Shown one piece after another: positions 34,724-47,303 of a stretch of DNA of 64,000 nucleotides (within the stretch, counting starts at the first letter, position 1; every line of letters begins with the position of its first letter). The notes below the pieces were generated by a model, which ran no database searches, was not told where the DNA came from, and was given only the letters and a program-made list of their open reading frames with translations. The stretch covers positions 28,692,339-28,756,338 of the forward strand of contig NC_133284.1 of the NCBI RefSeq assembly GCF_005239225.2. Direction: 5' to 3'. This stretch comes from Populus alba. Lineage: Eukaryota; Streptophyta; Magnoliopsida; Malpighiales; Salicaceae. Position numbers and translations under genes: made by a program.

Positions 34724-36872
34724 TGTTGTAACCCATTTTTGGGTCCCCATGAAAAATAAAATAAATAGCCAAAAGAGGTTAGAAAAAATAACAGGAGGCA
34801 GAAGCGCTCAGAAAACAGTCAGAAAATTGGTCAAGGAATTTTAAAAATACAAGGATTGAATTTTTGACAAATATTCTTAAAGGATGAAAGCCCTATTGAG
34901 AAAGAAAATTTGAATTTTGAGGAGAAAAGCCCAAATTTGGATTTTTATGGATTTAATTGGATTTTTATTTGAGTTTATAGAAGATTTGATTGCAAAAACA
35001 ATTGATTTTTAAGTCAATTTGGGCTTTAATTAGAAGAAATTTAAGTTCTGGGGCCAACATATATTTTTTAGGAATTTATTAGGCCAAATCAGGGGCTTAA
35101 TTGAATAAATATTGAAGTTTAATGGCCAATTAGGGGTTTAATTGTGAAAAAACCGAAACCAGGGACCAATTTTGAAAAAAACCGGGTAAATAGAGGGGGC
35201 TGTTTTGCTTTGGATCGGGGGCCTAATTGAAGAAATTGGAAGTTTATTGATCAATTGAGGGCTTAATTGCATAAATCAGAGGCCAAGAACCAAAGTGAAA
35301 AACGCGGCCAACAAGAGGGACGGGGACCGAATTGGCAGGGACGCAATTGAAATGATTAAAGATGATTAAGGATTGATTTGCAAAAGCATATTCTGGCGCC
35401 TTTTTTTTAAATGAAACGGCGCGTTTTATCCAAAACGACGCCGTTTCATACATTTAAAAAAAAAAAAAGAAGAAGAAAAGGGACCGAACGGTGCCGTTTT
35501 GAACGGCACTGTTCCTCCTTCGTCTTCCTCTCTGCACTAGTTGTAGGGGAGAAGAAAAATGTTTTCTTCTTCAAAATCTTCCCGCCTCTCTCTTCTTGGA
35601 CCCACCGACCAACCCGAAACACTAGACCACCGACCGAACTCAATGGCCGACCACCGGTCACTCGCCCCGCCGAAAGCAAGGTGGCGGTGCTTTGCCTTGC
35701 AAATGGTGGCCGACCAGCCGCCCGCGAAACCCGCTCCCCATGCGCACTAATGAAGGGCCCATCAACCTTTCTCTCCTATAAATACAGAAGAAACCGAAGA
35801 GAAAAAGGAGGAGGAGACCCCGAAGGGAGGAGAGAGAGAGGAGACCGAAAAGAGAGAGAGAACAAACGGGAGAGAGGAAAAAGAGAAAGGAATAAACCGA
35901 AAACAAAAGAAAAGAAAACAGAAAACAAAGAGAAAGGAAGGAAAAGAGAGAAAGACCGAAAACGAAAAAAAAAAAAAAGAGGGGAAGAGGAAGAAAACCT
36001 TTTCTCTCCGCCGCTTGGGAACAGCCACAGCGCCGCCGTCCGCGAGCCACGCCACCACAGTACCACCAGCGACCGCCTCCTCCACGCCAGGCAACGTATT
36101 CTTCCCCCCTCTGCATCGTTCTGTTTTTTTTTAAAAAAAAAAAATGTTATCCTCCTGCATGCATAATCTGGTTGCATGCAGGAGGAGGGGAGGGGAAAAT
36201 TAATTCCCCTCCCCATTTCTTTTTTTTTTTCTCCTGGGCCAAACCGTTTCTGGCCCAGCCTTTAGGTCTGGGCCGGGTCCGGCCTAGACCAGAAGAAGCA
36301 TGATGGCATGTTGGGCCGAGATCGGCCCAACCCAGTCTGGGCCGAGTTCGGCCCAACCTTTCTTTGTGTGGGCTGAGTCCGGCCCGTTTATTTGGGTCGG
36401 CCCAGCCCGAATTGTTTTTATATTATATATTATATAATATGTTATAATATATGTGTGTATATATGTATATATATAAAAAATATAATAATTAAAAAAAAAT
36501 ATTTTGAAAATCTTAAAAAAATATTGTTGATTTTTCTGCATATTTTTGTCAAAGTGGTTTAATGTTGGTTTGTATTTTTATACCGTAAGGGATACAAAAA
36601 CCAGTGTTAAAAATACCCGGTTTTCGTCAAAATATCAAAGATTTTCAGAATAAAAAATGTTTTTACTTTCAAATTTTTTTTTTTCTAAAAAGTCCCTAAA
36701 AATGTTGTTGATTTTTCTGCATATTTTTTTATCAAAGTGGATTAATATTGGTTGTATTTTTATACCGTAAGGATACAAGCTCAGTATTAAAATACCCGAT
36801 TTTCGTCAAAGCATAAAAAATTAATATTTTCCAAAAATTGTTTTTTTTGTTTTTAAAATACGGCCTAGTCTC

Positions 36873-36909
<37 letters not shown>

Positions 36910-37453
36910 TTACAACATCATATTTTCACACAACAAAGAAAATTTTCAAAACAATATATGTATTAACATGCATTTTGGCTTTAATAAACAAGTTTATTCA
37001 AGCCATGAGAACTAGGCCAATATTTCAAAATTCTAAGAAAATATTTTTGTTTTCTTTTAGTATTTGGGATTACGAATTTATATATGTAAAACGTATTCCT
37101 AAATATTATTAATAAAGTTTTGGTATAGACGTTAGAACGGTTAGGATTTTACCCGATAAGATAAAAGACCTTCTTACCGAGGAGGATTTTCTTGAACCAT
37201 AACAGACAACGACTAGAAAGTACAATAACACCTTAATTTTTATCAGACAATAAAATAATGCAGCTTACCTTAGGTAGGGCGATATTTGGGGTGCTAATAC
37301 TTCCCTTTACGCAACCAGTCTCCGTACCCGATCTCTGAGACCAGTTAGGGTTCCTAGTGACCAAAAATACTAAGGTGGCGACTCCAAAGAACCAAAAATA
37401 AAAAAAAAATTCGCCAGTCGAACCCGCAATTGGATTTTTTTTGGGGTGCAACA
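34724..37453 (+). mobile_element. 3' LTR of the gag-only Tat/Ogre-like element
   Basis: This is a near-identical partner of 28034-30758. It keeps the intact form of the palindrome at 35411-35449, which the left copy has lost by two G-to-A changes. The TATA box is at 35777-35784 and the inverted-repeat cluster at 36152-36355. A purine-rich, Arg/Lys-rich frame of 251 codons at 35411-36166 is longer than in the left LTR only because of indels. It is not considered a gene. Confidence 0.9.
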
Positions 37454-37458
37454 TATAT

Positions 37459-37660
37459 TATGGCAAGAATATCAACAATATATGGCAACCAAATTGTAAC
37501 AGAATATCTTGTATTTATTGTATTTATTATAGACTACAAATCAAGGATTATAGATAAGAAATTAGGGATTATTACATGTATTTATAGGACTGAATTCTTC
37601 CTTTCGGGATCAATAAAAATACAGAGAACAACTTTACATTGAAATCTGATAATTGTGACA
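37459..37660 (+). mobile_element. Remainder of the copia 5' LTR
   Basis: It matches 41830-42031 nearly base for base (differences include 'aaggatt' against 'agggatt' and 'gataagaa' against 'gacaggaa'). Together with 28021-28033 it makes 215 bases, the length of the 3' LTR. It ends GATAATTGTGACA. Confidence 0.9.
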
Positions 37661-37673
37661 TGGTATCAGAGCC
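37661..37673 (+). other. Primer-binding site of the copia element
   Basis: TGGTATCAGAGCC is complementary to the 3' end of initiator methionine tRNA and directly follows the 5' LTR. Confidence 0.9.
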
Positions 37674-37763
37674 AATTATTCTGATCTAGATCTTTGTTCT
37701 TTTCTTAAGTCTATAGAGACTGAATTCATCAGTATTTGGTGATATTTTTTTGGGATTCCTAGG

Positions 37764-38720
37764 ATGTCTGGAGAGGCTTTTCTTACTCGATTCAATGGCA
37801 AAAACTATGCCAGTTGGGAGTTTCAGTTTCATATGTTTGTTAAGGAAGGAATTATGGGGGCATCTTGATGGATCTTTCACCAAGCACCAACCGAACCACA
37901 TGAGCTGGGTATATGGACTACCAAGGATGCAAAAATTGTCTCCTGGATACTGGGGTCTGTTGAACCCCATATGATCAACAATCTTCGATTGTTTGGCACA
38001 GGGAAGAAGATTTGGGACTACTTCAGATGCATTTATTCCCAAAACAATTCGGCTCAAAAATTTCAGGTCGAAATGGGTATTGCCAATTACAAACAAGGTA
38101 ATCTCTCAATTGAACAATTCTATGCTGGATTTCTAAACCTATGGAGTGAATATACTGGCATAATTTACTCTAAAATATCAAAGGAGAGTTTAGAAGCACT
38201 ATACCTTGTTTATGCCGAGAGCCAGAAGGACCAGTTCTTGATAAAGCTCCGGCCAAAATTTGAGGCCGTGAGAGCTAGCTGATCAATCCGTAAGTCCAGT
38301 TACCCACCTTGGATAAATGTTTGGGGGAACTGTTACGGGAAGAACAACGACTCGCCACTCAACACGAGTTGACTCAGGACACTGTCACAGAGATGAATGT
38401 GGCTTACATGGCTCAAGGAAGGGGACGACAGAGGGGTGAGAGTGTGCAGTGTTTTAATTGCAAGGAATTAGGGCACATTGCCAGAAATTATGTAATTATT
38501 GTAAGAAGGAGGGGCATGTAATCAGGGAATGCCGTCTACGACCACAGAATCAACAAGGGTTTACTGTGCAGTCAAAATTAGGGGCTACTTCTATGGCTGC
38601 CGCAACCGTGTCCTCACCATTGGCACCAGAATCTTCATCGTCGGTGAGCTCTTCATCAGGGCACTATCACTCCCGAGAGATGTTGTGCAGCAGATGATCA
38701 TCTCTCTGCCTTCTCTTGCA
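37764..38720 (+). pseudogene. Copia gag, frameshifted
   Basis: The frame opens MSGEAFLTRFNGKNYASWEF at 37764, typical of copia gag. A frame break near 37855 is followed by the open stretch 37971-38282 with the UBN2-like core (LRLFGTGKKIWDYF, then LSIEQFYAGF). Two zinc knuckles follow: CFNCKELGHIARN at 38449 onward, whose last cysteine reads tyrosine, and CNYCKKEGHVIREC at 38480 onward in another frame. At least three frame changes or stops make it non-functional. Confidence 0.85.
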
Positions 38721-38739
38721 CTTGGGATTTCTGGTAATA

Positions 38740-41700
38740 AACTTAACTTTTCTTTAGATTCGGCATATAATAAACCATGGTTAATGGTTTCGGTAGCGTC
38801 GAATCACATGACCACCAGTGAAAATGGGTTGTGTAATGTGAGAAAATACATGGGTAATCAACATATACAGGTAGCAAATGGTGATAATCTGCCGATTTCT
38901 ATCGAATTGGTAAATATAGGGTCTTATTTCAACAATATTTTTGTGTCACCGAAATTATCAACAAGTTTACTCTCTGTTGGTCTAATGGTAGAAAATAACT
39001 GTGAAATTCTCTTTAATCGTCATGGTTATTGTGTGCAGGATCAAGTTTCGGGGAAGGTGATCGCGAAGGGGCCTAAAGTGGGACGTTTATTTCCAATACA
39101 ATTTTCTATTCCTAGTATTAATTCTTGTGCTTATTCTACTGTCATTAATAATCCTCAGTTTTGGCATAAGAAATTGGGGCATCTCAATTTTAATGTATTG
39201 ACTCCTCTTATGAAACATGGATATTTGGGGAATAAAAATTCTTTTTCCACAGAATTTTTGGACTGTAGTTCTTGCAAATTGGGTAAAAGCAAAGCATTAT
39301 CATTTCCTTCACATGGTAGTCGTGCTTCTAAATGTTTTGAAATTATTCATACTGATGTATGGGCATAAGCCCTGTTATCTCTCATGCTCAGTATAAATAT
39401 TTTGTCACGTTTATTGATGATTTCAGTCATTTCACTTGGATATATTTTCTCCGATCTAAAGCTGATGTATTCTCAACATTTCAGACTTTCGTAGTATTTG
39501 TTGAAAATCAATTTTCTGCTCATATTAAAATACTTCGTTCTGACTCCGGGGGGAATATGTGTCCAAAGAATTTCAGGAATATCTCAAAAACAAAGGAATT
39601 CTCTCTCAAAGATCTTGTCCTTACACTCCTCAACAAAATGGACTTGCTGAGCGTAAGAATCGTCATCTTTTAGATGTTGTTCGCACTTTATTAATTGATT
39701 CTTCAGTACCTACTCGATTTTGGATAAAAGCTCTATCAACAGCCGTTCATCTAATTAATCGTTTTCCTTCTCAAGTTCTAAACTTTGCATCTCCATACTC
39801 TATTTTATTTGATGTTCTTCCTGAGTATGATTCTCTCCATGTTTTTTGGTGTTTTTGTTTTGTTCACTTACCATTTACTGAACGTAATAAACTCTCAGCC
39901 CAAGCTGATCGTTGTGCTTTTCTAGGATATAGTAATTCTCATAAAGGGTTTGTATGTTATGATGCAAATGCTCATAAAATTCGTATCTCTCGAAATGTGA
40001 TTTTATTTGAAAATCAGAACTTTTTCCCTTTTTGTCCCTCTACAGAATCCACCCTATCCAGCTTCCCACATTTGATGAATGATAGTCCATCTTTATATCT
40101 TTGAACATTTTAAGCCAGGAATTGTATATCAAAGACGTCATCCATCATCCACTTTGCCCCTTCCGGCCACGGAACTGACATCTGATCATTCCCCTCAACT
40201 AAGACGATCAACTCGAGTTTCACGTGCCCCAAACAGGTATGGATACTCAGCAACCACTATTGATAGTACTTTTGTACCTAAGACTTATGCGTAGGCTTGT
40301 ACCCAAGAATGTTGGCAACAGGCCATAAAAGAGGAACTTCAGGCTCTTCAGGATAATCACACATGGGATATTGTTTCTTGTCCTACCGGTATTAAACCTA
40401 TTGGCTGCAAATGGGTATACACTATTAAATTCCAACCTGATGGATATGTGGAACGATATAAAGCACGGTTGGTGGCTCTTGGAAATTGTCAGGCATATGG
40501 TATTAATTATGAGGAGACATTTGCACCTGTGACTAAAATGACTACCATATGCACCATTATGGCAATTGCTGCTTCCAAGAGATGGCCACTTCGTCAAATG
40601 GATGTAAAAAATGCATTTTTACATGGAGATCTGAAAGAGAATATTTATATGACTCCTCCTCCTGGTATGTTTACTCACCCATCTGATAAAGTCTGCTGGT
40701 TGAAACGGTCCCTGTATGGTCTAAAACAGGCACCCCGGGCATGGTTTGAAAAATTTCGCACTACTCTTCTGAAACTTAAATTTATTTAGAGCCAATATGA
40801 TTCCTCTTTGTTTCTTCAGCAAACTACTACTGGTATTATTGCTCTTCTGGTATATGTGGATGACATTATCATTACAGGATCTGACATTCCACTCATTGAG
40901 GATTTACAACGTTCTCTTAACAGTGAATTTCATATGCAGGATTTGGGACACCTTCACTATTTCCTTGGTCTCCAGGTGCACTCTATGTCTAATGGGATTT
41001 CTCTACATCAGCACAAATACACCCAAGATATTCTTCTCTTGGGCGGTCTTGAATCAGGGAATAACGTTCTTACACCTCTTGAGATTAATTTAAAACTTTG
41101 TCAGAATGATGGTGACCTGTTACCTGATCCCTCTATTTATAGGCAATTGGTGGGCAGTTTGAATTATCTAACCATTACTCGGCCAGATATTTATTTTGCA
41201 GTCCAACAAGTCAGTCATTTTCTACAGGCTCCTCGTCAACCTCATTTAGTTGTTGTTCGAAGAATTCTTCGCTATCTTAAAGGCACATCTGGGCGAGGAT
41301 TATTTTTTCCTGCTGATAATTCATTACAATTAACAGGTTATAGTGATGCAGATTGGGCAGGGTGCATGGATACACGTCGGTTTGTTACTGGGTGGTGTAT
41401 GTTTCTCGAAAATGCTTTAATTTCATGGAAAAGCAAAAAGCAAGACCGAATCTCAAAATCTTCCACAGAATCTGAGTATCGAGCTATGTCTTCCGCATGT
41501 TCTGAAATTGTGTGGCTCCAGGGTTTGCTACATGAACTTGGTTTTCCTCAGCACACTCCTACACCTCTTCATGCCGATAACACAAGTGCTATTCAGATTG
41601 CTACTAATCCCGTGTTTCATGAACGCACCAAACATATTGAAGTCGATTGTCACTATATTCATGAAGCTCTTGATCATAATATTCTTTCACTACCTCATAT

Positions 41701-41809
41701 TTCCACCAAGCATCAGACAACTGATGTCTTTACGAAGGCCTTGTCTCGGCCTCAACATCAACTCATGATTGACAAATTGATGCTTCTTGATCGACCAGCA
41801 TCAATTTGA
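38740..41809 (+). pseudogene. Copia pol: protease, integrase, reverse transcriptase, RNase H
   Basis: Domains in order: a protease segment near 38780 where the active-site DSGA is replaced (the frame reads VSVASNHMT); HKKLGH of the integrase zinc region at 39165; integrase core with IHTDVW, LRSDSGG and TPQQNGLAERKN (39345-39660), so all three acidic residues are present; reverse transcriptase with VDDII at 40856; and RNase H ending VFTKALSRPQ, with a stop at 41809. Breaks include the TAA at 39366, frame changes near 39560 and 40100-40440, and the TAG at 40787. The last 333 codons are still open. It is a fairly recent casualty. Confidence 0.9.
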
Positions 41810-41816
41810 GGGGGGA
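41805..41816 (+). other. Polypurine tract of the copia element
   Basis: TTTGAGGGGGGA lies between the end of pol and the TGTCAATG start of the 3' LTR. Confidence 0.8.
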
Positions 41817-42031
41817 TGTCAATGTATATTATGGCAAGAATATCAACAATATATGGCAACCAAATTGTAACAGAATATCTTGTATTTATTGTATTTATTA
41901 TAGACTACAAATCAGGGATTATAGACAGGAAATTAGGGATTATTACATGTATTTATAGGACTGAATTCTTCCTTTCAGGATCAATAAAAATACAGAGAAC
42001 AACTTTACATTGAAATCTGATAATTGTGACA
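41817..42031 (+). mobile_element. Copia 3' LTR (215 bp)
   Basis: It runs from TGTCAATGTATATTATGG to GATAATTGTGACA. It shows the uninterrupted sequence of the site into which the gypsy element inserted in the partner LTR. Confidence 0.92.
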
Positions 42032-42290
42032 CTTAGTGTCCCAAAAATACATCAAGGTCTTAATTGCTAATTTTACACGAACACTTTCGTGATTTCCACT
42101 ATCCTCTCATATTTCTTTAAAAACTCATCCTTACATATGCTTTTCATATGCGAGATAAGCTTTTTCAAGTTGTTTTTTGAGCCACTCACATTTTTTATGG
42201 GTGACAATTTATTATTATCCAGTCTAATAGCTGTAGGAATTCAAGATTCAACCCACATTCAACAAAAGTCATTTCTTTAATGGTGGCCAT
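42032..42290 (-). pseudogene. N-terminal part of the split DUF7745-type ORF
   Basis: The reading opens with MATIKEMTF at about 42290 on the minus strand and passes through FLKKYERIVEITK, with frame changes, up to a short segment coding WD(T) at the copia insertion point. The expected continuation (a YRCF-type segment) is found on the other side of the 14-kb insertion just left of 28020. The gene was therefore whole before the copia element arrived. Confidence 0.6.
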
Positions 42291-42758
42291 GTTATCAGCC
42301 GTAAGTCCTACATTTTAAGATGCTTTTTAAGGTTAAGCATTTCTTAATGCAACAATGTTTATTTGTGGAACATACTTCCTACATACAGGTTCTATGTCTT
42401 TTTACATGAGATTTTGAGGTAGGTATTATCTAGTCTCAAAAGGGTCTCTTATTGTCCCAATAATTATCCTCGTGAAAATAATGTGGGGGCTCAGTAGGTA
42501 GTGAGATGGTATACATATATATCAATCACAACTTCCCTACCTAACATAAAATTTCCATGTGTGTGAATTCCTAAGCGATACATCACAAAATAAACTAATG
42601 ATGCATGAAGAAATTCATTCATATCCAACATACATGCATGGACAAGATAATCATGCTAAAGCGTAAAATAAATAAGCCAAATGCAAAAAATTAAACACAT
42701 CAATTCAAATAGACCACAGAAAACACACAAAGCATAGTCCAAAACTGTCAAAATAAAA
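42291..42758 (-). other. Leader between primer site and ORF of the old Tat/Ogre-like element
   Basis: This is AT-rich with no coding motif. On the minus strand it lies between the primer site at 42759-42778 and the DUF7745-type ORF. Confidence 0.45.
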
Positions 42759-42778
42759 GATCCCTACTGGAGTTGTCA
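42759..42778 (-). other. Primer-binding site of the old Tat/Ogre-like element
   Basis: The minus-strand sequence TGACAACTCCAGTAGGGATC is a mutated form of the TGGCGACTCCACTGGGGAC site at 30761. It marks the inner edge of the LTR on its right. Confidence 0.7.
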
Positions 42779-42781
42779 TTA

Positions 42782-45700
42782 TATCACATGTTGGCATGCG
42801 GTGTTGTGAGGGTTGAGGAGTCACCACCTAGTTGTTTAGTGTAGGGTTGCTGGGAGATATGAGTGCACTTGTCTTATCAAAAATTCTAGGGTAAGGGACG
42901 ACTAAGAAAGATATTAGCACCCCAGCGCATCACCTTATTTGAGGTAAGCTTCATTGTGTGGTCTTTATGTGGTTTGAAGGTTTTGATAGGTTCCTAACCG
43001 ATGATCAGTCTATAGCTAAAAAAATTACTTTTATGAATAAATTTGGCATTTCAAATTTATTATAGGCTCATATGCCCAAATATATTCTTATAAGGAAAAT
43101 CCATACTATCATGGAATGTGAAAGAGTTTTCCATAACTTTTGTACTGTGGTAAAAAAAAAATATTCTCAATTAGAATTTGTGAATAATCAGAATAATTCT
43201 GAGAATTTTATGACTAACTTCTGGTATTTATATACCAATTTACTTGTAGGTCTAACATTTATACCAGAATATCGACCATTAATTCTCATGAATTAATTTT
43301 TTTTAAAGGGGGCTATTGAAATATTGGCCAAGTTTTCATGGATTTAATAAACTAGTTATTAATTCCAAAGATATTTTTTTTGTGTATATCAAAAAAATGC
43401 TAAAACTTACCATATATTTTTTATTTTTTTCAAAATATGATTTTTTTTTAGAGACTTGGTTGTACGCACACCAAATAAAACATATTTTTTATATTTTAAA
43501 AATGAGAATATTTTTTTATTTTATTTTTTGACATTTCAATGAAAAACAAATATTTTAATATGAAACCCACATCTTACAATGCAAGTATACAATCCTGATA
43601 CTAAATAAAATTATTGGAAAAAGGTGTGAGAGATCCATAAATAATTTTTAGATTGGTATTTAATTTTTTTTGGAATCTTTTGGAATTTATTTGGGATATG
43701 TTTGGCAAAACCCATTTGTATTCCAAAACAAAACAGTTGAAATAGATCTAAGAGTGTGTTTGTCAAACAATCCCTTAGTCCAAATAAGTCTTTACCAAGT
43801 GACCTGATTTTGACTCGACTAGGTCGACCTGAAAACATCGATTCAACCATAGACAAAACCAAAAATTAAATCAAAACAAAGATTTAAACCAAAATAAAAT
43901 CAAACTAAAAAAATACAAAAACCATAAAATTTTCTTATGAAAACATATCACACACCAAGAAAAATGAATAACATGAATAATATTAATAATAAAAAAAAAA
44001 CATTCAAATTCAACCTTCAGCAATATAAACATCAAACTATACTAGATTTCAAGCAATAAAAGTCAAGGTTTTGTTCACAATCAAGCATAGATCAAGAATC
44101 AAGGGTCCATTTAATATGATTATCATTAAATCAACATGATTTTGTCAAAAGAGGGTTTTGGTCTGAAACCAAAACCCTACAATGAAAAGACTCAACAACC
44201 TAGATTATTGATTAATGATGATGTACGAACATGTAAAAATCAAAATAAACTTAAAAAAAAACCCTAACACTAGTACTTAAGACAATGTTTTTAGATGAAT
44301 ATAAAAAACACGAACCTAGGCTACTTAGAAAACATGAATTACTGTCCAACCCAGAAAATGACCTTCTAGGCCTCTAAACTTCCAATTTTTAGTCTATATA
44401 AACCACATTTTTCATAACAAACATGTTTGAATAAAAAACAACAATAAATAACATCAAATCATTACAAACATGCTTAAAATTTCAACTTTCAAAACTACAG
44501 CCCCATTGACAGCCAACAAAGCATCAAACTGCAATCCAAAACTAACTTTTTAGGACACAAACCAAGTCTATGAACTAATAACCCATAAATATGCATCAAA
44601 TATCTACTACCATATTTGGCAGATTCTAATAAAACATTTCTTTTCAGCAAGAACAATATACAAACACCATTCTAAACATCTAGCAAACATTAACAACTAA
44701 CTCAAAGCAACATTAAGCAAATAAAACAACATAAATGATAAAACACAAAACAATGCTAAAAAGATTAAAAATATATCATCAAACATTGAAAAAACATAAA
44801 TGGGAAGGTCACATAGACTCCATCATTGAGTTTTTACATGGTTATACCTTCTCCAAACTTGTTGGTTATAAGTTGCCACTTCCCTTCTCTTTTCCTTCCT
44901 TTTTTCCTTTCATTTTCTATTCTTTCCAAAGCTTGCTTGACCTTCTTTGTTGGGCTCTTAAACCTTCACAGTAGGGTATTTTCTCACGTTTTTTCTCTCT
45001 ATTTTCTCCTCTTTTTTTTTCTTTGATTTCTAAGAATATTTATAGGGTTTTTTTCTAGGTTTTTTTTTTTGGATTCCCTCAAAGATTGATCAAGGCTCAA
45101 CCATTTGATGAAAATGAGAGAGTTTTGGATAAAAGTTAACATTTAGAAGCTCTTGTACTAGGTTGGTTTTGTAATGGTGGTTTTGGTTATAGGGGTACTT
45201 AGTGTTTTTGCTAGACTTCGAGGGCAAAGAGCTATTTATGTCCTTTTGATCTTGAGAGGGGGGTTTTAAAGCCATTGATAAGAACCTTTTAAGAAGCTTT
45301 AAGTGTGAACACATAAAAAATAGGTGGCTTTTGAAAAATAGGTGTCACAATCTAGGTTGACTTGGTTGAGCACTTTTAAGGCTTTATCGTAGAACTTCGA
45401 TGTAAACATCATCAAAAACCATGTAAAGTTAGTAGAGGAGGTGTATACCTTTTGTTTGGATCCAACCTTACTTAGTTTAGAGGTTTGTAGCTTCACATTC
45501 ATTTATCCAAAGATTCCAACTCGATCAACTCAGAATCTAAAATTGTAGAGACGAGATGTTGAAGGCTTCTATGAAAGAATTGAGACATAAACATCAAAAT
45601 TCATGGAAATATGATTATACAGGGGATGCTCTTCTTCCATTTACAAAAAATCTTTGTGCCATTTAGAGGTCTAGAGCTCCACAATGAGCTTTTGGAAGGT

Positions 45701-46534
45701 GTCAACCTGATCATCCAAAACTACCAAGAAAAGAAATGAATAGTGGGTAAACAACGCGTCGTCTAGGTTAAATCCCTAGAAATTAGGGTTTTTAATTTGG
45801 GATCTAATAGATTTTATTTTAGTCCATGTTCTTCTTCTTGCTTTTAATTGCACTTATAATTGCCTTTCAAACTCTTAGTTTTATGCAATTTCACCCCTGC
45901 CAAACTCAATAAGCATCATTTTCATCTTGATCCTTGGTTTTTTATTTGTGTATTTGGATCCTTAATTGAACTTTTAATTTTCTTTCATTTAACCCCTAAT
46001 TTGGTCAATTTCAACCTTTAAAGTCTCGCACCTTTTATGATTTGATCATTGGTTTTAAATTTCTTTAATCAAACCCCTGATTGGCTATCAAACTTTAATT
46101 CTTTCACAATTAAACTCCTGATTTGACCAATTAAACTTTTCAAAGTTCAATTTTAATCCCCAAACTTCAATTTCTTTCAATTAACACCCACAACTAAATT
46201 GACTCCAAAAAATTAAATTTTCTTGCAATTAAGTTCTCAATAAAATTGATTAAGCCTTCCAAAATCCTCATTGAGTCTTTATTCATCCAAATTTATATTT
46301 CTTTACCCTTAAATAGAAATATTCTCACTAAATATGTCTTTTATCAATCAGAATTAGATCACGAATCTTGTATATTCTAGTCCTTTAATTTTTCCACTTG
46401 TCATTTTGATCCTTTACCACTAACTTGGACAATCTTCTAGGATTTTTTCATGTTTATCCTCTTGTATTTGTTTTATTTTATTTTATTTTATTTTTTTTCT
46501 TGATTTTTTATGAGGTCAAAAATAGGTAACAACA
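42782..46534 (-). mobile_element. 5' LTR (about 3.75 kb) of the old Tat/Ogre-like element
   Basis: On the minus strand it opens TGTTGTTACC at 46534, close to the TGTTGTAACC start of the young LTRs. Near 46350-45850 it carries the same 'gggtttaattgtgaaa' and 'tcaatttggg' style words. Near 42950-42790 it matches the LTR end, with 'ggggtgctaata' and 'aggtggtgactcctc'. It is much more diverged than the 28034/34724 pair. No 3' partner is in the window, so the element is truncated on the left near 26050. The ORFs inside have no family motifs. Confidence 0.7.
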
Positions 46535-47261
46535 GTTTTGGTTCCACAACCAAGTAATAATTCACCGTCAACCAAGTAATAATTTACCATCTTAGTTCCA
46601 TGACCAAGTGATAATTCCATCAACTCAGCACAATCAATCATCCATTCATTATCATAAACACAAAAATTCATCTCAATTTTTCTTTCTAACTTCCCAACAT
46701 TATATTCCTCACATCACGTAACTTTAAATTTCCAACAATTAACAAGAATATACATACCAATAACATGAAATTTGTAAGAAATTTAAGGAAATAAAAAGCA
46801 AGGTGCAAGGCACCTACTTGCTCTTCCAGTTGTGTGTGCTCCTCTTATCGTAGATAATGTTGCTCTTGGTGGCTCTCTTGAATCTAGAGAAGGTATCATA
46901 AATTAATATTTTTATCACCTCGTAACTCATCCTTATTTTAGTTTGTTAATCACATTATATGCGTCAAATTATATTCTCTATTTTCTATATTATTTGTATT
47001 TACTCTAATTACATTTCTCACACATTTATTCATTTTACTCCTTTCTCTTTCTATAAATTTCAAATTAAATCAAATTCAACAAGACCACATTTTAAAGTTC
47101 ATTTCCCACTACTTATACTTATTTGGCCATAATGCCCCTTTCCTTTTCTTTTACATTATACCATAATGTAAATTTTCAACTCTACATTCAAATCTATTAT
47201 GTAACCAAACCACACTTATTATACTAACAATTCATTCCATTACTAAAATTCACAACAATTT

Positions 47262-47303
<42 letters not shown>

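Larger units (their letters stand above)
28034..37453 (+). mobile_element. Complete gag-only Tat/Ogre-like LTR retrotransposon (9.4 kb)
   Basis: Its LTRs, 28034-30758 (2,725 bp) and 34724-37453 (2,730 bp), start TGTTGTAACCC and end in GCGACA (left) or GCAACA (right). They are near-identical by eye, with scattered single-base and short homopolymer differences. TATAT flanks the element at 28029-28033 and 37454-37458. The primer site is at 30761 and the purine tract at 34709-34723. Inside are one gag ORF and about 2 kb of non-coding repeats. There is no protease, reverse transcriptase, RNase H or integrase, so it is non-autonomous. It is younger than the copia LTR it sits in. Confidence 0.92.
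28021..42031 (+). mobile_element. Ty1/copia element carrying a nested gypsy insertion in its 5' LTR
   Basis: The 215-bp 3' LTR (41817-42031) starts TGTCAATGTATATTATGG. The first 13 bases of the 5' LTR are at 28021-28033 and the remainder at 37459-37660, separated by the gypsy element. Flanks read CCTAG (28016-28020) and CTTAG (42032-42036), a 5-bp target duplication with one mismatch. The primer site is TGGTATCAGAGCC at 37661. Without the nested element the copia would be about 4.6 kb, a normal size. Gag and pol are both broken by stops. Confidence 0.9.

Noticed and set aside
37661..37673. TGGTATCAGAGCC as part of a tRNA gene
   Set aside because: It is the primer-binding site complement next to a copia LTR (also at 25391 in the TRIM); no cloverleaf can be formed around it.
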